Below are positions 1 to 10,796 of a stretch of DNA of 64,000 nucleotides, piece after piece. The stretch's first letter is position 1. Every line of letters begins with the position of its first letter. Made by a program: the position numbers and the translations under genes. The stretch is from Plenodomus lindquistii (taxonomy: Eukaryota > Ascomycota > Dothideomycetes > Pleosporales > Leptosphaeriaceae). The notes beneath the pieces were generated by a model. The model worked only from the letters and a program-made list of their open reading frames with translations. It ran no database searches and was not told the DNA's origin. The DNA lies in the NCBI GenBank assembly GCA_025504975.1, contig JANUWI010000005.1:2356001-2420000 (forward strand). Direction: 5' to 3'.

Positions 1-93
1 CTTGTTCCTGACCGCTAGCCTCTCAACTCGAGCTTGTTTGCACTGCCGCCCACGACGTCTTGCACATGACGTGCAGCAGCACCCCTCTTCGCC

Positions 94-1024
94 ATGGATG
101 AAGTCCTGACCGCACAGTTTGACAGAGTGGAAAAGGCCCTGAGCACCCTGGTCGACTCAATTGCCGCGTACAACCCCTCTCCACAAGCTGCAGTCGAACT
201 GGTAGCGGCCGATGACGACCTTTCGCATGGGCTAGATCAACGTACGTTTGGCTGGAGCGCATCGAGCAGCGGACGCTGACAATCGCGCAGTCGCCAAACA
301 CCAAGCAAACCATGCTCGCATTCAACTGCTGCGCGCCGAAGCAGAAGGCCTCGAAGAGCAGCTCAAGTCTTCCGTAGAGAAACTTGCAACATTGCGCCAC
401 GAGCTGTTCGAGACGCCCGCGACGGTATTCCCAGAGAACTCGCGCCCTGTGCCAATCGACGAACTTCTCCAGTACGCTAGCAACATCTCAAAACATACTG
501 TGCCACCAACATACCGCGAACGCGTCCCGGGGCCCGCTGCCACCGCAGACAAGGATAAAGACGATGCAATCTCGAGCGGCGCGCCCACCAACGGCGTGAA
601 CACCCCAGCTGTCCAACCAGAGCCAACCGAAGGTGCAGTGGCGATCGCAGATGGTGTAAATGACGACCAGCCCGCTGCAGGCGCAGCTCCCGAGATCACA
701 GAAGAAGAGGCAGAATGGTTGAAGAAACTCAATGACAGCCAGATGTCATGGCATCCTTGGCCTAGCAACGATAAGATTCGCACAAGCAACCTTCATAAGA
801 TACAGGCCTTCCGCGAGCAGAATTATGATCTCAACACCTTCGATATACCGGCTCATGAGGAAGCGAAGAGGGCAAAGAGGCTCAAGAGGATTCAGCAGGC
901 GCTTGGACAAGGCTCACCAGAGCCGCCGACTGAGGAAGTGCAACCGGGCATTGAAGTCGTTCACACGGTCAGAAGGCCAGTGGCACAGCCAACCAATATC
1001 TTCGACGATATGGATGATGACTAG
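94..1024 (+). CDS. med4: Mediator complex subunit 4 (Med4)
   Basis: Two exons, 94-241 and 291-1024, joined over a 49-nt GT-AG intron (242-290, branch-like ctgac just before the acceptor), give 293 residues. Med4 belongs to the middle module of Mediator, the nuclear complex that links activators to RNA polymerase II. Residues about 50-90 are a charged heptad-like coiled coil. Residues about 103-125 hold the family signature around LLQYASNISKHTVPP, with Ile/Ser/Lys/Thr-Val-Pro-Pro as in other fungal Med4 proteins. The tail is acidic and ends in DDMDDD. The chosen start is the first ATG of the frame, and length fits fungal Med4. Without the intron the N-terminal frame stops at once. Family assignment rests on memory of the motif; exon join is inferred. 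Confidence 0.85.
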
Positions 1025-1453
1025 CTGTTTCTCACACAGCAACAAGGGATATCTTATGAGATTACCTACAAGTATTCGCGGACCCACGTACAATCGTATT
1101 CTTTCCTTCCCAATGCTGGCAAATCATGGATATGCTGTGATCTAGATGAATGAACCGTCCTTCTGAACAATTTTAGAAGTAAAGTCATAGGTAAGCTTAT
1201 CTGGAGAATCTCGAATGCTTGTAGAGCCACCTGGGCATGTTGTTCAGGCGTCAACTTTAATATTAGTCTGAGTACGCAATTGGATCATTTCGAATGCGAA
1301 AAGAGTGAACTTGCGGAAGCTAAAACGATTACCAACAGGGGTTCCGCGTGCTCTAAGCGAAGAAGCTAGGACCTGCGCTAGCCTACAAGTCTACCTTCGA
1401 ACCGGTCAAAGAGTTCAACTCCCCTTCACATTCACTTGATCCTCTTCCTGGCC
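1025..1453. other. Intergenic, tandem + strand genes
   Basis: Holds the 3' UTR of med4 and the promoter of the next gene. I see no ORF with coding character, repeat or RNA gene here. Confidence 0.5.
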
Positions 1454-3222
1454 ATGTCCTTCTTCCAAAACCAGAGCGATATAGAGACGCGCTTGTGCAC
1501 GGCAGTCAACGTTGCCCTGCAGGCAGGAAACGCGTATCAACTGCAGTCGATTGTACTTTTGGAACCACCATTCCCCGCAGATCACCAGGAACTAATTGCA
1601 TCGTTACAAAGAAAATATCCAGCGACGGATCCCCGATCAGAGGAACGCCTGAAAAGCTTGGTCAAAAGGGTTGTGACAGAAACAAGCGAGTCGCAGGATG
1701 CAGAAGGCCGGCCAATATCAGAATGGACTGCCATGATCACTTTCCTAGTAGGATGGATGGTCACTCTACGAGACATGGATGTTGACAATCTTGTGCTACT
1801 GTTTCAGCAGCTAAGCGATATTCTTCAGTAGGTACTCTAAAAGCCACCTGGGAAGCAACATACTCCATTCTGCGGAGACTGATACCATGCAGACGAGCCG
1901 ATCGCGCACTAGCTCATCCGACCAAGGGCATCTTGATGTTGCCAACCATCATCAGCTATGCACATGTCTTCGCACGTGTCGCAATCGGATTGGACAAGCA
2001 ACCAGAGCTTATAGCGCATTTGCTTGCTAATTCGGTGGATGAAGAAGGCCAACGAGAATCCTTACCAGAGAAGGCCGCCAATATTCTAAGACAAGCCTTT
2101 ACTACGTGCTTAAATGACAAGAACGTGGCTTCACGGGGTATCAGGGATGGCAAGCCCGATGGAAAGAAGGTTGGCATCTACAAGATGGCGAACATCTGCC
2201 TCAAGATCCTCTTACAAGCCGACAAGCCTGAAAACTGCGACTTCATTTTCAACTTGATATCAAAAGGCTCGCCGCCAATCGACATTTATCCTGCTGCAGA
2301 ACGCGTTACTTATCTTTACTATCTTGGGCGATGCCACTTTGCTAGTGGGAAGTTTTATCAAGCGCAGCTTGTCCTCGCCAAAGCCTACGAGGAATGCCAC
2401 TGCGACAATGCTTTTATCCCGCAACGGCGGAAAATCCTCGTCTACCTCATCGGCGCCAACATTATCCTCGGACGCTTTCCCGCAGACGTCGTATACGACA
2501 AGCCCGAAGCCAAAGGCTTCCGCAAAATCTTCCAACCGCTCACCACGGCCATCCGGAAAGGCGACCTCGAAGCCTTCCGCCGCATCACAAGCCTCGACCT
2601 CACCCACTCCAGCTGCGATTTCCTCATGCACTACAGAATGTTCTACCAAATCGGGAATTACTGCGAACCCCTCGTCTGGCGCTCCCTAATCCGCCGCGTA
2701 TACCTCCTCACCGGCGCCCAGGGCGCAGGCATGCAAGCCGCCGCGGTAGTTGACCTCAACCACCTACTGCAAATCTTCCGCTTCCTCGAAGCCCGCGCAA
2801 AGATCAAAAACGCCGCACTCGCAGCCTCGGACCAAGGCCCCGGGCGCAGAGACATGGGTCATCTCTTCTACGACCATGCCGGGACCACAAAATCCACATA
2901 TGTCGATCCAGATTTTGAGGGCATGGAGGATGTCGAGCCGTGGAACCAGGAGATGGATATCCTGGAGGTCGAAAGCATATGCGGTAGTCTGATTACGCAG
3001 GGGTATCTGAATGCGTATATTAGTCAAAGAACGGAGAAGTTGGCGATATCTGGTGCGAGGAGACCGCAGGATGGAGGAGCGTTACGGGTAGGGTTTCCGA
3101 GTCCGTGGAGTGTGGTGAAGGCGAAGAACAGTGAGGAGGTACTGGGGTGGGTTAAGGAGGTTGGGGTGATGAAGCAGGGGGAGGTTGTGAGGCTTTCAGG
3201 GGCGAGGGCGGCGGGTGAGTAG
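1454..3222 (+). CDS. csn12: Csn12/Thp1-like PCI-domain protein
   Basis: Exons 1454-1827 and 1893-3222 give 567 residues. Csn12/PCID2/Thp1 proteins are PCI-domain scaffolds of COP9-signalosome-related and TREX-2 (mRNA export) complexes. From about residue 260 the family pattern is clear: AERVTYLYYLGRCHFASG, then QRRKILVYLIGANIILGRFP, then the winged-helix PCI half with RRVYLLTG. The real ATG is at 1454; the frame is open a little upstream but has no ATG. Intron 1828-1892 (GTAGGT...CATGCAG, 65 nt) is required because the first frame stops at 1829-1831. The intron happens to be open in the frame of exon 2, so a tool could wrongly extend exon 2 leftwards. The C-terminal 70 residues are poorly conserved in character. 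Sibling names (Csn12 against Thp1) cannot be separated without alignment. Confidence 0.84.
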
Positions 3223-3687
3223 GGGGCGTTGTGATATTTACAGAAGACAGCCAGTTTTGAATACCAAACGATTATGTCCTTGTCCAATTGGCCTTTGCCT
3301 CGTACGAAAGTGACAATTTGGTCTGCGAGCATGATGTGTGTCCCAGAGGAAGACAGGATCTACAATGCGCATACGGACCGATTTCATCTGTGTGTATTCC
3401 TTCAGTTGCGAACATCCATCCATGATATAGCTGTACTGTATCAGGACCGTCAGCCTGTGAGTGGATCGTGAGTACTAGCGCAAGACCCTCCCATTAAAGG
3501 TCTGAGCGTCATGTAAAGTATCTCTGCTTGCCGGTGTGGGAATTCTAAACTTACTTCCCCGAGTTTCTTCCTCGTGTACCTGAATCGACAATGACGTCAT
3601 CTTGTCAGCAATGAGCACGTGTGAGGGGGAGTATCAGCTCCACAAGCAACAGCATAAACATCAGAACATTACTTGGAAACCCCTCGA

Positions 3688-3720
<33 letters not shown>

Positions 3721-3757
3721 AAGCTCTTGATAATCTGGCCATCAGGGCATCATCACA
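3223..3757. other. Intergenic / 5' UTR with CAA repeat
   Basis: Between csn12 and the hydrolase. Apart from the CAA microsatellite near its end I see no gene. A minus-strand poly-Val frame here is only the shadow of that repeat. Confidence 0.5.
3691..3720 (+). repeat. (CAA)10 microsatellite in 5' leader
   Basis: Ten perfect CAA units, ending 37 nt before the ATG of the hydrolase at 3758. It probably lies in the 5' UTR; unstructured CAA tracts favour ribosome scanning, though a function here is only inference. Confidence 0.9.
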
Positions 3758-5105
3758 ATGGCACACTTGACACGAGAAGAAATCTTGAAATCTGGACAAG
3801 TCGCTCCAGAATACAGAAAAGTGAGCACATCGTACCTATTGAAGATTACGAGTATACTGCCATTCATGTTTATTTTTCCATAGAAACTCTTGATATCAAT
3901 ACTTATATAATTTTTTTTAAAAAAAAAAAGAAAATTGCTTCACTAACATCAACACCCCCCAGGCCTTTACCTCCCGCCCCCTCAACATCAGCAGACCAGA
4001 CTTCTTCGCCTCCCGCACAGCCCGAGCACAGCATCTCCAGCAACTCCGGCATCTATACCCAATCCCCGGCCCCATTCCCAATGCCGTCAAAGAAACAATG
4101 CACAAAGTCCCGACGCGGGACGGTGCGTCGATCAACGTGCGCGTCTACCAGCCTGTGGCCGGACCGCCAGAGGGGGGGAGCCCACTCATCATGATGTACC
4201 ACGAGGGAGGCTGGAGTATGGGGGATTTGAGCGACGAGGACTTGAATTGTAGGATGTTTGCGAGGGAGTTGGGGGCGGTTTGTGTTAATGTTGAGTATCG
4301 GTACGTATTTTTTTTTATTTATTTTTTGCTTAAATCTCCTGGGCTCGTGGTATTCATACACATGCCATTGGATATGTGTGAAACATGGTACAGATGGTAC
4401 ATACAGGAGAGCTTACCTAGTGTCGTCTTACCTACCTACCACGCACATGATTTTTTTTTGGAAGAGAACTAACACCACACCCACCACACCAGCCTAGCCC
4501 CCGAGCACCCATTCCCCACCGGCGTCAACGACAGCTGGGACGCTCTAACCTGGGCCCTGACCAACAGCGCCTCCCTATCGGCAACACCCACCTCAGGCCT
4601 CCTCGTCGGCGGCGCCTCAGCCGGCGGCAACATCGCTGCCGTCCTCGCCCTCTACGCACGAGACACACACCTCTCCCCCCCAATAACCGGACAATTCCTC
4701 TGCGTCCCCGCGCTCCTCCCACCCGAAAACGTACCCGCTCACCTCGCACCGCTATACCAATCCCGCAGCACCAGCACCTCTGACCCCGTACTCAAAGATC
4801 TGAGTCCCAGCGCCATCGACGAGATTTACAAGCCTGACCCCAAGTCCCCGCTCTGGGATCCGTTTAACCACCCACAAGGCCATGGGGGGGTTGCGAAGGC
4901 GTTTTTCCAAGTTGCGGGGCTGGATCCGCTGCGCGATGAGGCGGTGCTGTATGATGTGAAGCTCAGGGAGAGTGGGGTGTTGACAAGGTTTCAATTGTAT
5001 CCCGGTTATGGACATATGTTTTGGACTAATTATCCCGAGTTGGAGGAGAGTGCGCGGTTTGTAAGGGATACGGTGAGGGGGGTTAGGTGGTTGCTTGGGG
5101 GGTAA
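3758..5105 (+). CDS. alpha/beta hydrolase-3 family esterase/lipase
   Basis: Exons 3758-3820, 3963-4300 and 4493-5105 encode 337 residues. The fold-3 (hormone-sensitive lipase-like) signatures are present: HEGGW as the HGG oxyanion loop, VEYRLAPEHPFP across the second splice, GASAGGN as the nucleophile elbow (Ser), GLDPLRDEA with the acid Asp, and GYGHMF with the catalytic His. No signal peptide is visible, so it is probably cytosolic. Substrate is unknown; the family hydrolyses short-chain esters and related carboxylic esters. Intron 1 is 142 nt and AT-rich with runs of T and A; intron 2 is 192 nt with branch site aactaac at 4468-4474. Both are longer than typical here. The start is the only ATG giving a fitting N-terminus. 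It is convergent with spt8. Confidence 0.86.
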
Positions 5106-5140
5106 GGAGGAGAAGCGGGGTTAGGGGAAGGTAAGGTAAT

Positions 5141-5156
5141 GTGTGTGTGTGTGTGT
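5141..5156. repeat. (GT)8 microsatellite
   Basis: Eight GT units just after the hydrolase stop codon, probably in its 3' UTR. A TGTGTC-rich run follows at about 5243-5270. Confidence 0.85.
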
Positions 5157-5390
5157 AGTAGTGATGTGATGTGATGGCAAGGTAGTACGGTTCTGAGAGC
5201 GGAAAGTTAGTCGTCGCATGAAATGGAGAAACGAAATTTCCCGTGTCTGTGTCTGTGTCTGTGTCGTGTCATGTCGAAGATGGAATTTAAATTCTTCTTC
5301 TTCTTCTTTGCATACACAGCAATTCTATTCTCTCAAACGCCGGTAACCCAGGGTATATGCAGCGGAAAAACATTCAATGCAACGCAACGT

Positions 5391-7284
5391 TTACGAGCCA
5401 ATGCCGATTTCATAGCCGAGCAGCACTTCCGTCGACGCACCTTCCCAGCCTCGGTTCCCACCTGTCGAGATCATAAAGGTGCATGTTGGGTCGAGGTACA
5501 GCTGTGAAATGACGCCGGTGCGGTGGCCAGGGACGATAAGAAAGGGCGTTGCGGCTGCGCCTTTGGTGCCTGCGTCGGGCTGTGTGAGATCGTACTGGCG
5601 TAGGATATCATACGATGCGCTGGTAGAGTCAGTATCCGTCACAGTACTACTACAAGGTATACAAAGGACTTACCAGATCAAATGTTTCCCATTTGGCATC
5701 GCTCGAACCGCGCTCACCGCGCCACTTACACTCGGAAACCGGAAGGTGCGGCGTGGTTCCCGCAGCCCCTTGTGCAAACTATATTCATCCACGGTCCCGT
5801 TCCTGCGTCCAGCGTATATAAAATTGCCGTCGGGCGACCAGCAGGCATTCATGCACCACGGCGGCGTATTGCGCGGCGGCGTAATGCGCGCAACGGGGTT
5901 TGGTTGCCGGCGATCCCAAATACGCAACGTACCGTCCATGGAAGCATCGACAAAGGTTGTCTCGGAGGAAGCGGGTTGCTCGGTGTTGCCGGCGGACGTG
6001 TTTGTTGTTTCTAGGGCTTCGTCTGCATGTGGGAGGCCGTTGGCGGTGGCGCTTGATTGTGTTTGGGATTGCGGTTCGGATTGCGATTCGGATGTGCCGT
6101 TTGTGAGGGGTTGGGGGTTTGTTGTTGATGCGGCTGGTGGCTCCTTTACCGTTTCAGAGTCTGGCTGTGGTGCTTGTACGGGCCCGCCCATGTCCATCAT
6201 GTCGAGGTCGGCATTTGCGTCTTCATCGGCTTGCTGGATGCCGTTTGCGATTGCGATGGAGAATTCGTCGTCGTCGTCACCAAAGGAAGGAAGGGCGGAG
6301 GAGGGGTTGTTTTCTTGACCGTCGCCGAAGAGGGAGTCTTTGTCGCCAAAGAGTGAGTCGTCGGGAGAGCCTTGAGCATCGTCGGTGCCGTTTTCTTCTT
6401 TGATTTGGGTGGGCTTTGCTGCTGCGTCGGCGCCGTTGGAGAGACTGCCGTTTGCTCGCGGTCGTGAAGCGTTGTTGGAGGAGAATGTGCCATTGGAAAG
6501 GGGAAGAGTCTCGGTGTCTTGAGGAATGGGGAGGGTAGAGAGGGGGCGTTGCTCGATGGCTGAGATTTGCCCACCGCTAGTCTCAAACTTTCTTTTAACC
6601 TGCCCCGTGTTGAGGTCCCAGTCGTTGATGGTCTTGTCCCAGCTGCCGCTCAATACTGATGTCTCATCTTGTGATAGCGTCAGGACAGACACGGCCGAAG
6701 TGTGTCCTTTGAGTGTGTGTATGCGCGTTCCTTCTTGGTGGCGCACAGACTGCAGGTTGATTCCCCCTGAATGCAGACCCGAGAGCAGCCACAGCGCCTG
6801 GTGGTGTACAGCCAAGGAGTAGACTGGTGACAGACTCTCGTGTGAGCTAGCGCTGTCCTCATTCTCCCAGTACGACAGCAGCACACCGGCTTTCGTGACC
6901 GAGTCGACAAAGGGATGGCGCTGGGCCACTGTCAGGGCGAGCTTGCCGTTGGCGGTGTCGACCCAGTTGAACTTTCTGATGTATCCGTCTGCGCCGCCGC
7001 TGAAGACCCAGCGCATGTCGGGCGTGGCGGTGATGGAGTTGATCGAGGTGCTGTGGGGCGCAGCAATGGTGGGAATGATGTCGTAGACGGGCGCATTGAG
7101 GGCTTCCTGGCGCACGCTGGGGCGGAAGGGCAGATTGCCCAGGATGCCCGACGCTGCCCGTGGGCTGGGAGAGGTGAGGGTGACGGCCGGGTTCGCGTCT
7201 GACTGCCCCACGGTGTTGCCATTTGGCTGACTGTCGGCCTCGTCCTGGTCCTGGTCCTGGTCCTGGTCGCCCTCACCGTCGCCC

Positions 7285-7316
<32 letters not shown>

Positions 7317-7581
7317 CTGATCTTGATCCCCATCCTGGTCGCCGTCCTGGTCCTGGTCATACTCGTCGTTGTCTCCCTCCCCGTCGTCGTCATCATTGTC
7401 CCCCTCGTCATTGTCGTCGCCCTCGCCCTCGTCATCGTCGTCGACGTCCATCATGGCATCAGCCTCCTCCGCCTCGTCTTCCTCCTCTGCGGAGCCTGCA
7501 GGCGCAATCAGTACTGCCGCTGTCGCAAGCGCAACGGGGCCACTTACTGGCGCCATTCTCAAAGTCGTCCTCCTCGTTCAT
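5391..7581 (-). CDS. spt8: SAGA complex subunit Spt8 (WD40)
   Basis: On the minus strand, exons 7581-7548, 7495-5674 and 5619-5391 give 694 residues. Spt8 is a WD40 protein of the nuclear SAGA coactivator that helps deliver TBP to promoters. Residues about 1-110 are extremely acidic, including Asp-Gln and Asp-Gly dipeptide runs. WD repeats then appear near residues 158-190 (SGGADGYIRKFNW), about 270-305 (LKGHTSAVSVL...WDKTINDWDL) and about 525-690 (DGTLRIWDRR onward). A low-complexity Ser/Glu/Asp insert separates the blades, as in yeast Spt8. The first exon is only 34 nt: MNEEDDFENGA is joined by a 52-nt intron (7496-7547). The second intron (5620-5673) restores HLICASYDILRQYDL. A single-frame reading would miss both ends of the protein. 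Confidence 0.9.
7235..7345 (-). repeat. Low-complexity Asp/Gln/Gly repeat inside spt8
   Basis: Tandem gtcctg and gtcgcc hexamers encode alternating Asp-Gln and Asp-Gly dipeptides in the acidic N-terminus of Spt8. This is likely prone to slippage and length variation. Confidence 0.75.
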
Positions 7582-8208
7582 GCTGCTCTAGCTCGAATGT
7601 TGGTGCACACAGCTCGGCAGCGGGCAATCAGAGGCCCCGGTCGCGTGAATCCGGCGAGGCTTGCATGTGCGTTGAAGTCGCGTTGCGGCCGCCCTGCCGA
7701 TTCGGCTGCGCGTCATCTCTCCGCGAACCGTCGCCGGGCCGGCCTACGGGTGACAAAGACCATCAAAACTAACTAGCCCTACCAAGCTTATGAATACTAA
7801 TCTCAACATGCACTGGCAACTATATACTGTTCAACTTACAATCATACCGTCTTGACATTATTATACTCTTCTGTTATTATTGACTACTGTACTACGTGAG
7901 GAATATTAATGCCATGGTAGCCTTTACACGCACCTTGTAGGTACCTCTACAACTACCTCTACAAGTACTACACCTCTGCAAGCACTACTTAAGATACTAG
8001 GGACTGCGTACGCTGTAAGCACTTTTGGTTTCCCGGTTCCTTTGGAAGCACACTCAGTCGTAATTCTACGTCTGACACATCTACGTTATTACTCTGCGTA
8101 GGCCGTTCGTTCTTATGGCTCTATTCTATGCCCATTTGTCTCCAAGAGCCAACAGCAATCAAGGTCCCTGTCCTCCTGCTGTCCTGTCCTAATCTGTACC
8201 TTGATCGT
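7582..8208. other. Intergenic between spt8 and MFS gene
   Basis: 627 nt; it holds the spt8 promoter and the 3' flank of the transporter gene. The centre (about 7770-8050) is rich in short direct words such as tacctctacaa and ctacaagtac. I see no gene. Confidence 0.5.
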
Positions 8209-10432
8209 CTAATGCTTCGTGTCCTTGACCATGGCGGCTTCACGCAGTTTACCTTGCTCAAGAGGTGCCTCAACATGGCCGGTCATATGGTGGCCGACAG
8301 ACTGAAGGAAACATGTGACTGTTGTTGTCTTGTTAGTTGTCATTCGTGCCATGGCAACCGCGCTACAGAGAAAAGACGCCGAATAGTAGGTTCGAGTTGG
8401 TGCTTACAAATAACTGTGACAACTGCGATAACAGTGTTCGCAATCCACACAAATTCAAAAGATTTTGCAGTGACTTCTTTGAGACCATGCTCAGCTGCAG
8501 TGATAATTGAAGGTGTGACACCGGAAATACTGGCCAGGGCTGAACTGTTGCTGGCCAAGAAAGCAGTAACGAACTCTTCGACAGATGATGTTGGAAGCCC
8601 AGCGCTGATAACAGCCTGTGTAACGTCGGGGATGCGATGGCCTATGGGATTTGTTCAGCACATAAAATCCAGATCGCGAGCCGTCAACAACAGGAGTCTT
8701 ACTCGACAAGTAATTCCCATTGATTGTTGAGAAGATAGTGATGCCAATGGTCCCACCAAGACCTCTGCAAGACGCCAGCAAGGTTCCTGCTGAGCCACTA
8801 AAAGTCGGACGTTAGTACTATAGTTAGCCTTGGGATGAGCAACCTACATCAAGTGTGGCGGTACCGCATATGTTAGAATAACATTTGGAAGGGCTGTGGT
8901 AATTCCAACTCCTAGTCCAATAAAACCTGTAAAGACTAGGAACATGGCAGCTCGATCGGCATTGATGAGAGCTAAGAGCCCACAGAAGATTGCGATGAGC
9001 ACGAGAGAAGAGATCAGAAGAACTCGATAGTGCTTAAAAGCACCGAGGACATAAGCGGAAGACATGATCCCACCGATCACGCATACGTTCAGGGGTAGCT
9101 ACTCGAACATTCAGAAGATTCCAAGTATGGTGTGCAACAATGGGACGTACCAGATATACGCTGACCATGATAGGGTCATGGACAAACAACCCGCCAATTT
9201 GCTGAGGGAGGAAAGCATTGACGCCGTAAAGGAGCATACCATCCACAAAGGCGACGCATAGTATCAGTGGGTAGTTTCGTTCATGGAAAAAATGGTGATG
9301 AAGGATCCCGTCGGCGCGGCCCCATTTCTCTGTTCAAACGTGAGTCCAGACACTTTTGATTAACCCCCATTGACTTACCATAGATACCAAACCCAAGGAG
9401 GAACAGGCATCCAAGGACCAATAGAGCAATGACTCGAGAACTGTCCCAAGGATATGTGTGACCGCCCCAATTTAGAGCTACCACAAGTGGAATGATGCCA
9501 CAAAGGAATAAGGCTACACCGGTGAAGTCGATAGACTTGAAAACCTCTCTAGTGGTGTTTTCGCGGCGCATTTTAGTGGGTGGAGGGTTGTAGAACACGA
9601 AGAGAGAGACCCCCACGACACCGAAGAAGATGCAGTTAAAGTAGTACACCCAACGCCAGCCAGAGGATGACGATTTGGCAAACGCGCCAGCTACAAGAGC
9701 CAAATTTTAGTTCAAGAGTCGTGACAGAGGTTCTGCGAATGGGCCTACTTACAAACTAATAGTATCATGATCGAGAAGAGACCATTCACCGTGCCCATGA
9801 AACCTTGCGCAAAGCTACGATGCGATGCAGGGACGATTTCCATACTAGAAGGGATAACGAGTAACTAGAGTAGAATATCAACACTAAGATGACCTGCATA
9901 ACCTGGGAGAATGTTGTGACGTACATAAAGAGAAGAGCCGAGACCATTAAGGGCTTGGCCCGCAATGATGACTTCTGTAGATTTGGCAGTACCGGCAACA
10001 ATATTGCCAATAATGCCTGCGACGCCGCCCGACAGAATGAACCATTTCTTGCCGAAGCGATCGGCGAGAGATCCCTGAATGGCTTCGTCAGTAAAGTGGA
10101 TAAGAATGTTTCCTTCCGCAACTTGTACTTACCCAGATCGGCTGGAGTCCGATGATAGGGAAGAGGCTCGCATTGGGGATCCATGATGCGATGGACTCTC
10201 CACCCAGGTCCTCGACGGCGTAGTTGTGGGTGGTTGAGGGGCCGATGTTTGCCATGGTGCAAGTTCCCCAAGCAAAGGCCATGGTAGTCAAGACCACGTA
10301 CGTCCTGAAGGACACTCTATAGGAGTCATGGGAGATCGAAGAGTTGCTAGCGTCGTAATCCGCTGCTTTCGAAGGACGAGTTGTGCTCGGGACATGCTCA
10401 TGGTGAATGACATCAACTTTAGTATCGCTCAT
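8209..10432 (-). CDS. TRI12-like MFS transporter (14-TMS efflux pump family)
   Basis: Nine exons on the minus strand: 10432-10133, 10074-9925, 9864-9753, 9690-9379, 9329-9151, 9098-8848, 8797-8703, 8641-8408 and 8318-8209. They give 580 residues. The frame runs cleanly over eight introns of 49-89 nt. It matches the fungal trichothecene-efflux (TRI12) branch of the major facilitator superfamily: MFS motif A as GSLADRFGKK (about 101-110), then SLYLLVIPSSMEIVP, then GWRWVYYFN and LASCRGLGGTIGITIF. It ends in a cytosolic tail after about fourteen hydrophobic segments. Such pumps sit in the plasma membrane and export toxins or other small molecules by proton antiport. The gene shares a promoter with the divergent hydrolase, so a role in exporting the cluster product or taking up its substrate is likely but unproven. 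The last intron (8319-8407) is the least certain join. Confidence 0.86.
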
Positions 10433-10796
10433 ATCTAAGACTTGTGCTCAGCAGATAGTAATGATATGGAAGGTAATGATACGGATGGTGATGTTATGGA
10501 AAAGACCGAGCGGGCGCGACCTACACGCTAATTTTATATAGACAGAGAACCCAAGAATCTGGGGCCATATTGCAAGATGAAACGGTGGGGAGTGAGCAAT
10601 TCGCATGGGGTTGGGGCGTGACTGGCTTCCGCAGCTTAAGATCCGATTGGCTCCGATATCAATGATTCCATTGGCTTTCGCAGCCGACCTCTCTCCTCCC
10701 CATGGCCGTTGCATGATATTAATGTGTTTGAGCCCGTCACTTCCTACATGATACCCCTATCAATGACGCATACTGTTACTTCGCTTTGAGCTTACC
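10433..10796. promoter_or_regulatory. Divergent promoter between MFS pump and hydrolase
   Basis: This 364-nt region separates the two start codons and so should drive both genes. It contains two ATTGG (inverted CCAAT) boxes near 10646 and 10670. It also contains two direct copies of TCCGAT at 10642-10647 and 10652-10657, spaced by 4 nt; read on the other strand they are ATCGGA with a CGG core. A Zn(II)2Cys6 regulator of the cluster could bind CGG-type repeats; this link is inference. Confidence 0.5.
10532..10542 (-). promoter_or_regulatory. TATA-like box of the MFS gene
   Basis: Read on the minus strand this is a tatataaaat-like stretch about 100 nt upstream of the transporter ATG. Confidence 0.45.

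Noticed and set aside
1834..1892. Open reading through the csn12 intron suggesting an extended exon 2
   Set aside because: It is out of frame with exon 1, which stops at 1829-1831; splicing at 1828/1892 joins the conserved parts in frame.
3605..3799. Minus-strand frame with a poly-Val run
   Set aside because: It is only the reverse reading of the CAA microsatellite.
7223..7776. Plus-strand frames with Pro/Arg/Gly or Val/Leu runs opposite spt8
   Set aside because: Antisense shadows of the Asp-rich repeats; the minus strand carries clear WD40 coding.
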